Part shown: positions 38,053-47,407 of the stretch, one piece after another
How the letters are laid out: each line of letters begins with the position of its first letter
Position numbering within the stretch: the stretch's first letter is position 1
From: Corynebacterium sp. ACRPS
GTDB taxonomy: Bacteria; Actinomycetota; Actinomycetes; Mycobacteriales; Mycobacteriaceae
Assembly: GCF_022346005.1 (NCBI RefSeq)
Contig: NZ_JAKRMY010000006.1
Location: 1 to 64,000, forward strand
Reading direction: 5' to 3'
DNA length: 64,000 nt
Notes under the pieces: model-generated
Databases searched by the model: none
What the model saw: only the letters and a program-made list of their open reading frames with translations
Told to the model about the DNA's origin: nothing
Translations under genes and position numbers: made by a program

Positions 38053-38641
38053 GGTTGGCCTCCTGGAGCTCAATGATGCGGTCGGCGGCCTCTGCGGCGA
38101 GGTGCGAGTGGGTCACCATGACCACCGCGGCCCCACCCCGTGCGGCGGTGCGGAGGTGGGTGAGGACGAGCTGGGCGGTGGCATCGTCAAGCGCGCCCGT
38201 GGGCTCATCAGCAAAGATATACGGCGCACCGGCCAGCAAGGCGCGCGCAACGGCGACGCGCTGCTGCTGACCGCCGGACAGCTGCGCGGGCAGGCGGCGC
38301 TCCAGCCCGTCAAGCCCCAAAGACTCGAAGGTCTTCTGCACCGCGTCCCGGGTGCAGCGCCGGCCGGAAAAGTGCGCGGTCAACGTGGCATTTTTGCGGG
38401 CGTTGAGCGATTCCAGCAGGTTATAGTCCTGGAATACGAAGGCGCGCTCTGTGCGGGCCGGCGCGTTGACCGTGCCGGAACTGGGCTTATCCAGCCCGGA
38501 TAGCAGGTTCAACAGCGTGGTCTTGCCGCTGCCGGATGGCCCCATAATCGCGACAAATTCCCCCGGCTCGATGCTTAGGTCCACCTCGGCGAGTGCGGTA
38601 TGGCTGCCGTAGCGCTTGCTCAGATTTTGTGCTTTTAACAT
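38036..38641 (-). CDS. ABC exporter ATP-binding protein (LolD/MacB type)
   Basis: This 201-residue ATPase shows Walker A GPSGSGKTTL, the Q-loop FVFQDYNLLESL, signature LSGGQQQRVAVARAL and Walker B YIFADEPTGALD, typical of the MacB/BceA class. The start is uncertain: ATG 38641 (MLKAQNL) aligns best with the family, and ATG 38650 is an alternative. It pairs with the overlapping permease and diverges from the sensor kinase. Confidence 0.88.
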   Translation of the reverse strand: MLKAQNLSKRYGSHTALAEVDLSIEPGEFVAIMGPSGSGKTTLLNLLSGLDKPSSGTVNAPARTERAFVFQDYNLLESLNARKNATLTAHFSGRRCTRDAVQKTFESLGLDGLERRLPAQLSGGQQQRVAVARALLAGAPYIFADEPTGALDDATAQLVLTHLRTAARGGAAVVMVTHSHLAAEAADRIIELQEANHAGVA

Positions 38642-38739
38642 GCCTTCCATTCCACCGGCCGTGCCCCGCACGCGCGATGGGGAAGGCTGCCCGAAAAATG
38701 GTGGGGCTAGCTCTACTGCCACCACCCCGGCGCGGCGGC

Positions 38740-38745
38740 TAGGCT
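38740..38745 (+). promoter_or_regulatory. -10 box of the sensor kinase gene, leaderless start
   Basis: TAGGCT ends 8 nt before the ATG at 38754. Confidence 0.45.
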
Positions 38746-38753
38746 GAACGGAT

Positions 38754-39950
38754 ATGCGAACTGTCAAGGCCAACGGGTGGAGCCTCGTCCTCGGAATACT
38801 TGCCCTTCCGGGACTGGTGATTTCGGTGCTCATGCTGCCGTGGATTCCGCTGGTAGCCCGCGCCGCGGAGTTTATCGGCCGTTTTGGTGCGAAGTGGATG
38901 GGCGTTGATATTCCCCCACGGCGGGCCAACCGTTGGTTTGATTGGCAGCAGTTTTATCACCTTTTACTGCAGCTTCTTATTTGCGTGGCCTGCTTTGCCA
39001 ACTGGGTCTCTGTCGGTTTTGTCGCGGGCGTACTGGTTATCGCGCCGTTTATTCCGCAGGCCGAGTTCAACGTCGGCGAGTGGACCACCGATAATCGCCC
39101 ATTGATTTTTGTCGTGTGCTGGCTCGCGGCCGCCGTGCTCTTCGTCCTACTGGTGGTGCTCAACCGCCTGCTGGTCAAGGCCTCCATTTCCCTCACCCGG
39201 CTCGCCCTGAGCCCCTCTGCCCAGGAGTTGGCGGCCTCGCGCGCCACGCTTATTGATGCCTTTTCGGGTGAGCGCCGCCGCATCGAGCGCGAGCTCCACG
39301 ATGGCCCCCAGCAGTACCTCACCGCGCTCAAGCTCAACCTGGCCGCGGCAAAACTCCAGTCCCCGCCCGAGGCTCAGCAGGCGCTTGCCGATGCCGAACA
39401 TAACGCCACCCAAGCCCTATCCGCCCTGCGCGCTACCGTGCGCGGCCTTGCGCCACAAGTGCTTTTCGATGACGGCCTCATCCCTGCCCTCGATGAGCTC
39501 TTGGCCCACAGCGGGCTCGACGCGGAACTGCACGTCGAAGGCGCGGAGCGATCGATTGGGGAAACCACGGCGCTGCTGGCCTACCACGCGGTAGCAGAGG
39601 CGCTGACCAACGCCTCCACCCACGGCGCGGCCACCGCCGCCACCGTGTCCATCTGTTTTGGCGACGATCTTCGCCTCAGGGTCCGCGATAACGGCACCGG
39701 TGGCCTCTCTACAGGAGGGGGCCCTAGCGCGTCTAGCACCGCGCATTCCCGTGTCGGTGCTGATACCAGCGCCGACGCGACTGCCGGCACGGACACCAGA
39801 AAGACCGCGGGAACGACTGGGGGCACTGGCCTGGCCGGGCTGCGCGAGCGGGCCGCGGCGCTCGGCGGCAGCGTCGACTTCTCCCCCGCGCACGCAGAAG
39901 GACAAGGAGCAACCTTAACCATGTCACTACCGCTGAAGGAGGCCCGATGA
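38754..39950 (+). CDS. Sensor histidine kinase, HisKA_3 (NarL-partner) type
   Basis: This 398-residue kinase has membrane segments near residues 12-35, 70-100 and 115-140, then the dimerisation helix with the phosphorylated histidine (RRRIERELHDGPQQYLTALK, His182) and a C-terminal ATPase domain with RVRDNGTGG and GGTGLAGLRERAAALGG. A Ser/Thr/Ala-rich insert of about 35 residues splits the ATPase domain. It overlaps the regulator gene as ATGA and diverges from the ABC exporter, its likely target. Confidence 0.9.
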   Translation: MRTVKANGWSLVLGILALPGLVISVLMLPWIPLVARAAEFIGRFGAKWMGVDIPPRRANRWFDWQQFYHLLLQLLICVACFANWVSVGFVAGVLVIAPFIPQAEFNVGEWTTDNRPLIFVVCWLAAAVLFVLLVVLNRLLVKASISLTRLALSPSAQELAASRATLIDAFSGERRRIERELHDGPQQYLTALKLNLAAAKLQSPPEAQQALADAEHNATQALSALRATVRGLAPQVLFDDGLIPALDELLAHSGLDAELHVEGAERSIGETTALLAYHAVAEALTNASTHGAATAATVSICFGDDLRLRVRDNGTGGLSTGGGPSASSTAHSRVGADTSADATAGTDTRKTAGTTGGTGLAGLRERAAALGGSVDFSPAHAEGQGATLTMSLPLKEAR

Positions 39951-40582
39951 AACTCTTATTGGCAGAAGATTCTGCCCTCTTGCGCGCCGGGCTGGAGCAG
40001 CTGTTAACGACACTGGGCCATAGCGTGACCGCCGTCAACGATGCGGAGAAATTGCGCGCCTGCGCGGACAGCGATGACTTCGATCTGATCATTAGCGATG
40101 TCCGCATGCCGCCCACCATGAGCGATGATGGGCTGCGCGCCGTGCACGATGTGCGTGCGGCAGACCCGTCGCAACCGGTGGTGGTGCTCAGCCAATACGT
40201 GGCGGCAAGCTACTTGGACCGGCTTTTAGAGCACGGCGGATTCGGCTACCTGCTCAAGGAGCGCGTATCCGATGTGGACGAATTCGTACGCACCCTAGAA
40301 GAAGTGGCGGGCGGTGGCACCGTGGTCGATCCAGAAGTGGTCACCGCCCTGCTCTCCGCGCGGCGCACGGGGCTGAGCCAATTAACCGCCCGCGAACGCG
40401 AGGTTTTGGGGCTTATGGCGCAGGGCTTGAGCAATCAAGAGATCGAAGGCAAGCTGGTCTTAACCGCCGGGGCGGTAAGCAAGCACGTCTCCAATGTTTT
40501 TCTCAAGCTCGGGTTTCGGCCAGAAGACGCCAATCGCCGCGTCAAGGCCGTGCTAATGTGGCTGCGCCACACCGAGAGCTAA
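39947..40582 (+). CDS. Response regulator, LuxR/NarL family
   Basis: This 211-residue regulator has a receiver domain with phosphoacceptor Asp51 (LIISDVRMP) and conserved Lys in LLKERV, followed by a LuxR-type helix-turn-helix (LTAREREVLGLMAQGLSNQEIE, AVSKHVSNVFLKLG). It is coupled to the kinase. It probably controls the adjacent ABC exporter in response to cell-envelope stress; the signal is unknown. Confidence 0.92.
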   Translation: MKLLLAEDSALLRAGLEQLLTTLGHSVTAVNDAEKLRACADSDDFDLIISDVRMPPTMSDDGLRAVHDVRAADPSQPVVVLSQYVAASYLDRLLEHGGFGYLLKERVSDVDEFVRTLEEVAGGGTVVDPEVVTALLSARRTGLSQLTAREREVLGLMAQGLSNQEIEGKLVLTAGAVSKHVSNVFLKLGFRPEDANRRVKAVLMWLRHTES

Positions 40583-40593
40583 AGGAGGGGTGC

Positions 40594-41022
40594 TTACGCG
40601 CTCTTCGTGGAGTTAATGACCGCCGCGCGCCAGAGCGTGTACTCGTCAGGAAAATCCTCGCGGTAGTTTTTCACCGCGCGGATGCCGTGCTCGACGGAAG
40701 CGATGACCTCATCGATGGAGTCCTCCTCGCCCTCTGCATCCACGAAGATGACCGGGCCGCTAATAGCGCGGATGGGATCCTGCAAAAAGGCGGAGTTTCC
40801 AGTGTCCGCGGCATTGCGCGCTAGGGATGCTACCGGGTTGGGCTCGGCGCCTTCCTGCTTGGCTTCTGGGTTATAGAGCGCGGCGTAGGTCGTGCCGTCA
40901 TCTTGAAAGACGACGGAGACGCGATCCTCGGTGGTGCCGCCCAAGAACTGGTTGGCGTGTTCTAATTCGAACTCGATTTTGCGGCGAGTGAGATCGGGGT
41001 TGACGAGGAAACCAACGGTCAT
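40594..41022 (-). CDS. Conserved hypothetical protein
   Basis: This 142-residue soluble acidic protein (TVGFLVNPDLTRRKIEFELE at the start) has no signal peptide, membrane segment or domain I recognise. An AAAGGAG ribosome binding site precedes the ATG. It converges with the response regulator gene, 11 bp away, and lies upstream of nothing on its strand within the exporter block. Confidence 0.65.
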   Translation of the reverse strand: MTVGFLVNPDLTRRKIEFELEHANQFLGGTTEDRVSVVFQDDGTTYAALYNPEAKQEGAEPNPVASLARNAADTGNSAFLQDPIRAISGPVIFVDAEGEEDSIDEVIASVEHGIRAVKNYREDFPDEYTLWRAAVINSTKSA

Positions 41023-41086
41023 GAGAGAAAGCTCCTTTAAAGCGGAGAAGGCGTGAACTCGTTAAAGGTTACCGCCGCTTCCCCCA

Positions 41087-41101
41087 CCTCGCAGTGCGAG
41101 G
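41087..41101 (-). terminator. Small hairpin after tsaD
   Basis: CCTCGCAGTGCGAGG forms a 7-bp stem just past the tsaD stop. It lacks a T run, so it is a weak or factor-dependent terminator. Confidence 0.4.
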
Positions 41102-41111
41102 AAGAAGAACT

Positions 41112-42155
41112 TTAGGTTAACTGCGGCTCTTCCACGTCCAGTTGCGTATCGGTGCCAATACCCAGGCTCGACGGTGCAGCCCTCTCATGAATGAGCTGGG
41201 CGCCAAGGGCGGCAATCATCACGCCGTTATCGGTGCACAGGTTAAACCGCGGCACGCGCAGCTCCACACCAGCGGCGTCGCAGCGCTCGGCGGCTAGCTC
41301 CCGCAGCCGGGAATTGGCCACCACGCCGCCACCGAGCAGGAGCACCTTCGCCCCGGTATCCTCGCAGGCGCGAATGGCCTTGGCGGTGAGCACATCGGCC
41401 ACGGCCTCTTGGAACGAGGCGCATACATCCTCCACGGAGATGGTCTCGCCGGCCTTTTCGGCGCGCTCCACATAGCGCGCAACGGAGGTCTTCAATCCCG
41501 AGAAGGAAAAATCATGCCGGTGCTCGCCGCGCAGGTCCTCGGCGCGCGACATGCCGCGCGGGAAATCGATGGTGGGTTTTCCGCGGGCGGCCAGCTTATC
41601 GATGACCGGCCCACCCGGGTAACCCAGCCCTAGGAGGCGGGAGACTTTGTCGTAGGCCTCACCGGCGGCATCGTCAAGCGTGGAGCCCAACTCGCGCATG
41701 GGCTTTCCCACGGCCTCGACCTCGAGCAGCTGGGTATGCCCGCCGGAGACCAGCAGCGCGACCGAGTGCGGCAGGCTCTCGCCCTCGAGGTTGGCCACGG
41801 CCACGTGGCCGCCGAGGTGATTGACGCCATAAAAGGGCACGCCCCACGCGGCGGCATAAGCCTTGGCAGCGGAAGCGCCGACGAGCAGGGCGCCGGCCAG
41901 GCCCGGGCCCACGGTGGCGGCAATGGCATCGGGCTTATCGATGCCCGCCTCATCCAACGCCGCCCGCATCACCTGCGGCATGGCCTCCAGGTGCGCGCGG
42001 GAGGCGATTTCTGGCACGACGCCGCCAAAGCGCGCGTGCTGCTGCATCGACGAAGCAACGGCATTGGCGATAATCTCCATGTGGCCGTTCTGATCTAGCT
42101 CGACGATGCCCACCCCGGTCTCATCGCAGGAGGACTCGATGCCCATGACCTTCAT
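41112..42155 (-). CDS. tsaD: tRNA t6A threonylcarbamoyltransferase
   Basis: This 347-residue Kae1/Gcp protein transfers the threonylcarbamoyl group to A37 of ANN-decoding tRNAs with TsaB and TsaE. It has the ASKHA start [15 protein letters not shown], metal-binding histidines in [16 protein letters not shown] and NHLGGHVAV, and [11 protein letters not shown] at the nucleotide site. The ATG overlaps the rimI stop as TAATG, so it is last in a coupled operon. Confidence 0.95.
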   Translation of the reverse strand: MKVMGIESSCDETGVGIVELDQNGHMEIIANAVASSMQQHARFGGVVPEIASRAHLEAMPQVMRAALDEAGIDKPDAIAATVGPGLAGALLVGASAAKAYAAAWGVPFYGVNHLGGHVAVANLEGESLPHSVALLVSGGHTQLLEVEAVGKPMRELGSTLDDAAGEAYDKVSRLLGLGYPGGPVIDKLAARGKPTIDFPRGMSRAEDLRGEHRHDFSFSGLKTSVARYVERAEKAGETISVEDVCASFQEAVADVLTAKAIRACEDTGAKVLLLGGGVVANSRLRELAAERCDAAGVELRVPRFNLCTDNGVMIAALGAQLIHERAAPSSLGIGTDTQLDVEEPQLT

Positions 42156-42676
42156 TACTGCTCCTTTGCTTCGCGCTGGCTTGCTTGTGGCGACTGGCTG
42201 GCGCGCACCATGACGTGCGCATCCGCGCCGGAGGGCTGGTAATAATTGCGGCGGATTCCCTCGATACTAAAGCCATAGCGACGGTATAGCTCGATGGCGG
42301 GATCGTTTCCCACCCGCACCTCTAAAAAGATGGGCGCGCTTTTTAAGTCCGCGATATAGCAAATATTGTGCATCATCATGCGCGCGATGCCGCGGCGCTG
42401 GGCCTTAGGATCGACGCCGATGGTATGAATTTCAAACTCTGGATCTGCGGCTGGACCCATCATGCCGATGCCGGCATAGCCCAAGAGGACCGGCTCCTCG
42501 TCGCCTTCTGAGGCTGCGGGATCGAGGGTGCCTTCCACCCCGAGGTAAAAGTTGAAGGGCTGGGCCATTTCTTGCTCAAATACCGATTCCGTCCACGGGG
42601 TTTCACCGGGAAATAGCACCTTTTCCAGCTCGGCGCAGCGCGGGGCATCGGCGGGGGTGAGCTCGCGGAGGTTCAC
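42155..42676 (-). CDS. rimI: Ribosomal protein S18-alanine N-acetyltransferase
   Basis: This 173-residue GNAT enzyme acetylates protein N termini. The acetyl-CoA motif [15 protein letters not shown] and the substrate-site [21 protein letters not shown] are clear. The GTG start overlaps tsaB as GTGA, and the gene overlaps tsaD by one base, the conserved tsaB-rimI-tsaD arrangement of actinobacteria. Confidence 0.92.
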   Translation of the reverse strand: MNLRELTPADAPRCAELEKVLFPGETPWTESVFEQEMAQPFNFYLGVEGTLDPAASEGDEEPVLLGYAGIGMMGPAADPEFEIHTIGVDPKAQRRGIARMMMHNICYIADLKSAPIFLEVRVGNDPAIELYRRYGFSIEGIRRNYYQPSGADAHVMVRASQSPQASQREAKEQ

Positions 42677-43347
42677 AGGCGCACCTCTGGAATGGCCGCA
42701 GAAAGCTGCTGCTTTTTGGGCGGGACCGCATCGGGGCGACGCAGGTACCTGGGCACGAACGGCGCCGGATCCGCGTCAAGCCGCGCGACGGCCACCAGGC
42801 CCTCGGCGGTGGGTGCGGCCTCGCTGCGTGGCAGCGCGGCGAGTTCTTCCGGCAGCTGGTCGGCCAGCTTCTCAGGGATTACCACCTGCGCGATATCCTG
42901 CACAGAAAGCTCCCCCGGCTTCGATACGTCTGGGCCAGCCAGGCGTTGCCCCGCGCGGTAGGTGGCCCAATAAATTTCCTTGCGGCGGGCATCGGTGGCG
43001 ACCAGCGCCGCGTCCTTTTCCTCGGCCCCCGCTAACGCGGCGTGCGCGATGGCATCGTGGGTGCAGACGCCGTGGAGGGGGATGGAGAGGGCATCGGCAA
43101 GCGCCTGCGCCGTGGCCATGCCGACGCGCAAGCCGGTAAAGGGGCCAGGGCCCACGCCCGCCACGATGGCATCGAGGTTGCCGAGCTCCAGGCCGGCCTC
43201 GCTCATCACCTCGAGGATGGTGGGCATGAGCCGTTCATTATGCGCGCGCGTATCGGCCAGAACGCGCTGCGTCAGCTGCCCAGACTCGGTGTCGACTACC
43301 CCGGTGACCAGGGCGGTCGTCGCCGTATCGATGGCCAGGACGCGCAT
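42673..43347 (-). CDS. tsaB: tRNA t6A biosynthesis protein TsaB
   Basis: This 224-residue paralogue of TsaD acts as its scaffold in the t6A complex. It begins VLAIDTATTALVTGVVD and contains the conserved GPGPFTGLRVGMATAQALADAL. I set the start at 43347 because the ATG overlaps the upstream stop as TAATG. Confidence 0.93.
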   Translation of the reverse strand: MRVLAIDTATTALVTGVVDTESGQLTQRVLADTRAHNERLMPTILEVMSEAGLELGNLDAIVAGVGPGPFTGLRVGMATAQALADALSIPLHGVCTHDAIAHAALAGAEEKDAALVATDARRKEIYWATYRAGQRLAGPDVSKPGELSVQDIAQVVIPEKLADQLPEELAALPRSEAAPTAEGLVAVARLDADPAPFVPRYLRRPDAVPPKKQQLSAAIPEVRL

Positions 43348-43856
43348 TAGCCGACCAGCTTCCACACGCCGTCTTCGCTCTGGAAGGCCAGCGGCTGGGA
43401 GCCCTGAACCAGCGGAACCCCGCCGTCTAGGCCGTGGCCCTGCTGCTCCATGGCCTTAACCTGCGCATTGATCGTTTCGCAGACCTCAACCTCGGAGGAA
43501 TCCAGTTCCTCTACATAGGGATCGACGCTGTGGCCCAGCGCCATGACGTAGCTCTTGCCCTCAGGAACGACGCCGTCCTCAAAGGTGATGTCATCAGGGT
43601 TCGGGGCGGCTTCCTTGACCTTGTCTTCCGCCATGCCCGGGCAGATGAAGCCGATGGCGCTGTAGTCCGCGCCGTAGACATCAGAAGGAATGAGCGACAT
43701 TACCTCAAGGTTCCGCGGGGCATGCTGCAAGGTGTTGGTGAGGTTGCCCTCCAGGGAATCCTCATCACGCAGGGTAGCCCCTGCAACGAGCACCATCATC
43801 ACAATGATAAATAGCGCGATAATGGTCGTGGTTAGGTTGCGAGCAAATTTAGTCAT
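43347..43856 (-). CDS. Hypothetical membrane-anchored protein
   Basis: This 169-residue protein has one N-terminal membrane segment (about residues 9-28) and an extracytoplasmic acidic domain with two cysteines (FICPGM and VEVCETI) that could form a disulfide. Its stop overlaps the tsaB start, so it is first in the tsaB-rimI-tsaD operon. I do not recognise a family. Two palindromic operator-like sites lie upstream. Confidence 0.65.
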   Translation of the reverse strand: MTKFARNLTTTIIALFIIVMMVLVAGATLRDEDSLEGNLTNTLQHAPRNLEVMSLIPSDVYGADYSAIGFICPGMAEDKVKEAAPNPDDITFEDGVVPEGKSYVMALGHSVDPYVEELDSSEVEVCETINAQVKAMEQQGHGLDGGVPLVQGSQPLAFQSEDGVWKLVG

Positions 43857-43956
43857 GGGGTGAGTAACGCTCCTCGGGTCAAGGGGGTCCTATATGTACA
43901 TATGGTGAAGTGATTGTCAGTTCTATTACCGAGGCTACTCGGCGGCCAACAAGCAC

Positions 43957-44006
43957 TCACCCACTGGGTAGTGCCTGCCAGTGTAGGCGGCTTACCCAGT
44001 GGGTGA
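43957..44006. promoter_or_regulatory. Paired palindromes ACCCAnTGGGT upstream of the tsaB operon
   Basis: A perfect 14-bp inverted repeat (TCACCCACTGGGTA at 43957-43970, its complement at 43993-44006) has arms that are themselves palindromes (ACCCA-C-TGGGT). The centres are 35 bp apart. The pair could be two operators or a hairpin at the end of the antiporter gene. Confidence 0.6.
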
Positions 44007-44030
44007 ATAATTAGCGCGGGACATACGGGG

Positions 44031-45620
44031 CTAAAGCAATAACAATAGCAGCACCTGAGCGGCGATAATCTTGCCAATGATGGTGGTTGGATACACCGTT
44101 GCCCAGCCGCGCCCGGCAAGCTCCGTACCGGTTTGGCCCCGGATATAAGCAAACACGGCAGGGTTCGTGGTCATGCCGGCCGCACAGCCCATGGCCTCGT
44201 CCCACTTCAAGCGCAGCACCAGCATGCCGATGACCCCGATGAGGATGGCCGATACCAAGGTAATGATAAAGCCAACGCCGATGATGGTCAGCGAGGACGG
44301 ATCCGTCAGCGCATCGCGGAACGATGCGCCTGCCGATGTCCCCACGCCCGCCAGGAAGAGCGTCAGCCCCAGGTTCGAAAGTGTTTCCCTGGTATGGAAG
44401 GGCATCTGCCAATTGATGGGGCCGGTGCGGTTCAGGTAGCCGAGGAATAGGCCGACCACGACGGGGCCGCCGCCAAAGCCCAGCTGCAGGGTCGATCCTC
44501 CCGGCATGGGGATGGGGATAAGGCCCAGCAACATACCCAAGGTCAAACCGATGGACATGGATAAGAGGTCAGCGTTGCCAAGCGCCGATTCGGAATCGCC
44601 CAAGTACTTGCGCACTTCGCGCACGTGGTGCGAGCTACAGACCACGCGCACGCGGTCGGAGTAATTCAACACCATATCCGGGTGCGGGACCGCATCGCTA
44701 TCGCCCTTGCGCACACGCGCGATGATAAAACCGTGCTCGAGCGCATCGATATCGCGGATGCGCTTGCCAGCAACCTTGGGGTTGGACACGGTCACGCGCT
44801 TATACTGCAAGCCAGCCTCGGGGGTGAGCTCGACGGGATATTCCTCACCGAGCACCTCAATAGCGCCGGCGACGTCCTTCTCGGAGCCATTAATAAGGAA
44901 TGCTTCGCCCTTGCGCAAGGGCATATCCGGGTGCGCCAGGCGGTGGTGCTCCATATCGGAGATCTCGCGGGTGGCCACCACGGTGTACCCGGTGACGCGG
45001 TACAGGTGCCCTGCCGTATCCGGGAAGTCTTTGGTCAACCGCACGCCTTTAGCCACCAGCGGGGCGGGAATCATCCCCTCTTCTTTGGCATCCGCCTCGT
45101 GGTCTACCTTCAGGATCTTCGCGCCGATGGCGGCGACTAGGATCGCACCGATGACCGCGCCCGGGTAAGCCAGCGAATAGCCGACGACCGGGGTGGAGTT
45201 GCCCAGCATATCCACCACCGCCGCCATACCTGGGGTGGACGAAAGCGAACCGGCAAACATACCGGCGGCTACATCGGTATCGAGGCCAAAGACGCGGATG
45301 AGTCCAAAGCCCAGGCCCACGAGCAGGACCAACATACCGAGCATAAAGACGGTCAGTTTCCAGCCACGGGTAGCAAATTCGCGGACGAACGACGGCCCGA
45401 AGTTCAGGCCAATGGCATAGACAAAGATGGCCAAGCCGAATTGATACACCAGCGGTGGAATCTGGATATCCGGGTTGGCGGTAGAAAGCCCGAGGGCCAC
45501 GAACATCGCTGCCGCAGCGCCAAGAGAGATGCCAAAAAATTTGATTTTACCGATGGCCAAACCAATGGCCATGATGGCAAAAAGGGCGAGCAGAGGACTA
45601 GAGGCTAGGAGATCTAACAC
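44031..45620 (-). CDS. AspT/YidE/YbjL-type antiporter
   Basis: This 529-residue transporter has two membrane halves of about five segments each flanking a cytoplasmic part with two TrkA_C (RCK_C) domains (DTAGHLYRVTGYTVVATREI, RVTVSNPKVAGKRIRDID), as in the aspartate:alanine exchanger family. The halves carry the duplicated signature GLNFGPSF and GTSAGASF. The substrate cannot be assigned from sequence. A GTG start is used. It separates tsaE-alr from the tsaB operon. Confidence 0.85.
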   Translation of the reverse strand: MLDLLASSPLLALFAIMAIGLAIGKIKFFGISLGAAAAMFVALGLSTANPDIQIPPLVYQFGLAIFVYAIGLNFGPSFVREFATRGWKLTVFMLGMLVLLVGLGFGLIRVFGLDTDVAAGMFAGSLSSTPGMAAVVDMLGNSTPVVGYSLAYPGAVIGAILVAAIGAKILKVDHEADAKEEGMIPAPLVAKGVRLTKDFPDTAGHLYRVTGYTVVATREISDMEHHRLAHPDMPLRKGEAFLINGSEKDVAGAIEVLGEEYPVELTPEAGLQYKRVTVSNPKVAGKRIRDIDALEHGFIIARVRKGDSDAVPHPDMVLNYSDRVRVVCSSHHVREVRKYLGDSESALGNADLLSMSIGLTLGMLLGLIPIPMPGGSTLQLGFGGGPVVVGLFLGYLNRTGPINWQMPFHTRETLSNLGLTLFLAGVGTSAGASFRDALTDPSSLTIIGVGFIITLVSAILIGVIGMLVLRLKWDEAMGCAAGMTTNPAVFAYIRGQTGTELAGRGWATVYPTTIIGKIIAAQVLLLLLL

Positions 45621-45708
45621 CCTTTAAGGATCCCGCACCTTAAATACCTAAAGCAACTTGACGTCCTAAGATATCCATCACTTATACCTTCAAATTAATG
45701 AGACCTAC

Positions 45709-46209
45709 CTAATCATTGTGGCGCCACGACCAGCTAACGCGCCGCACGTCCTCATCGGCACCGGCAAACTCCGCCGGTTCGCGGTCGATGCTGATAAAGA
45801 GGTATCTATCTGCAATCTGTTCGATGAGGCCGCCGCCCCATTCGGCGACGACGACGGCATCGGCAAGCTCGGTGTCCAAGTCCAAGGCATCCAGCTCCCC
45901 CAAGGGATCGCCGGAATTGGCCCCGCCCTCATCCAAGAGGCGGTACGCATCCACGTGCACCAAGTCCGGTCCCCCAACCCGGGAGCGGTGCACGCGGGCA
46001 ATAACAAACGTGGGCGAGGTAATCCGGCCCTTGACCTGCATGCCCTGGGCTATGCCTTGGGTGAAGGTGGTTTTGCCCGCACCCAATGGGCCATCCAAGA
46101 TGACGACATCGCCGGCTTCCAGCGCGGCGCCCAGTTCCTTGCCGCAGGCGTGGGTTTGTTCCACCGTTGCCAGATCGCGGGTTCCAGACTCCGGAAAATT
46201 ACTGTGCAT
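45709..46209 (-). CDS. tsaE: tRNA t6A biosynthesis ATPase
   Basis: This 166-residue P-loop ATPase energises the TsaB-TsaD complex. Walker A is LGAGKTTFTQGIAQGM, followed by ITSPTFVIARVH and the conserved LVHVDAYRLLD and AVVVAEWGGG. It overlaps alr by 11 bp, as is typical of actinobacteria. Confidence 0.94.
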   Translation of the reverse strand: MHSNFPESGTRDLATVEQTHACGKELGAALEAGDVVILDGPLGAGKTTFTQGIAQGMQVKGRITSPTFVIARVHRSRVGGPDLVHVDAYRLLDEGGANSGDPLGELDALDLDTELADAVVVAEWGGGLIEQIADRYLFISIDREPAEFAGADEDVRRVSWSWRHND

Positions 46210-47296
46210 CGGCCCCTCCTATGTATTCGCGTTCGGTGCGGCCGGTGGGCCGGCACACCACTTCATAGTTGATGGTGCCCACGGCATCAGCAAGCTCGGT
46301 GGCAGACATGCCGCCCTGGCCAAAGATGGTGGCCTCATCACCGGAGGCAATGCCGTGTGGATTTTCTCCTAGATCCACCACAATTTGGTCCATGCACACC
46401 CGGCCTACCTGGGGATAGAGCCGCCCGCCGATGCCCACCTGAAGGTGGCCCTGGTACGCCCGCGGCAGGCCATCGGCATAGCCACAATCCACCGTGGCCA
46501 GGAAACCTGGCTTATCCGCGCTCCACGTGCGCCCGTAGCTGGTAGCTTCGCCCTTTTCGATGGGCTTGAGCCCGAAGACATTTCCGGACCAGGTCATTGC
46601 CGGACGCAGGCCATGGTCCCGCCCAGCGATGGGCTCGAGCCCGTAGCACGCGAGACCGACGCGCACCTGGTCAAAGTGCGCCGATGGGCGCGAGAGCGTG
46701 GCTGGTGAGTTGGCCAAATGATTGACCGGGCACTCCAGCCCAGCCGCGTGCGCCGCATCCAGGGCGCGCCGAAACTCTTCTTCCTGGGCGTCATTATGGG
46801 CGTTATCCGGATCGTCCGCGCAAGCAAAGTGGGACATGAGGCCTAGGACGGTGATATGCGGGGCATCCCGCAGCAGTGCAAAGACCTCATCCCAGTCCGC
46901 CTTATCCACCCCAGAGCGGTGCATTCCGGTTTCGACCTTGATATAGACCTCGGCGGGAATTTCCGCTTCCACCAGCTTCCGCGCCTGCGCCGGGGAATTG
47001 ACCGCAATCTGGATGCCAGAGGCTAGGGCCTCTTCTAGCACCTGATCCGTCTGCCAGATCCATGCCGCGATGGGTGAGTCCACCCCCATGCGCCGCAGCC
47101 GCACTGCTTCTGTCAGCGTGGCGACGCCAATGGAATCCGCCCCTGCTTCCAGCATCACGGGCACGACCCTTTCTACCCCGTGCCCGTAAGCATCCGCCTT
47201 CACCACGCACATCAGCTTGACGTCCGGGCCGATCTTCTCCTTAATCAGCCGCACATTATGCGCGATGGCAGCAAGGTCAATTGTGGTTTTCAGCAT
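46199..47296 (-). CDS. alr: Alanine racemase
   Basis: This 365-residue PLP enzyme makes D-alanine for peptidoglycan. The PLP lysine is in VVKADAYGHGVERV, the second catalytic base region is around YADGLPRAYQG, and NHLANSPATLS and RVCMDQIVVDLG are conserved. The family length is normal. A CACAAT box lies about 6 nt before the ATG, so it may also be leaderless. Confidence 0.95.
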   Translation of the reverse strand: MLKTTIDLAAIAHNVRLIKEKIGPDVKLMCVVKADAYGHGVERVVPVMLEAGADSIGVATLTEAVRLRRMGVDSPIAAWIWQTDQVLEEALASGIQIAVNSPAQARKLVEAEIPAEVYIKVETGMHRSGVDKADWDEVFALLRDAPHITVLGLMSHFACADDPDNAHNDAQEEEFRRALDAAHAAGLECPVNHLANSPATLSRPSAHFDQVRVGLACYGLEPIAGRDHGLRPAMTWSGNVFGLKPIEKGEATSYGRTWSADKPGFLATVDCGYADGLPRAYQGHLQVGIGGRLYPQVGRVCMDQIVVDLGENPHGIASGDEATIFGQGGMSATELADAVGTINYEVVCRPTGRTEREYIGGADAQ

Positions 47297-47351
47297 GCCA
47301 CTATTGTGCCACTTTCCACCCGCGCGCTGAATTTACTGCAGATATGCACAA

Positions 47352-47392
47352 GACCCCTCTCCCACCTGTGCAAAAAGGACGAGAAAGGGGTC
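47352..47392 (-). terminator. Possible terminator after glmS
   Basis: Arms GACCCCT and AGGGGTC enclose a loop with a run of A/T. It lies 16 bp past the glmS stop on the minus strand. The T run is poor. Confidence 0.4.
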
Positions 47393-47407
47393 AGAACCGC
47401 CGGAAGA

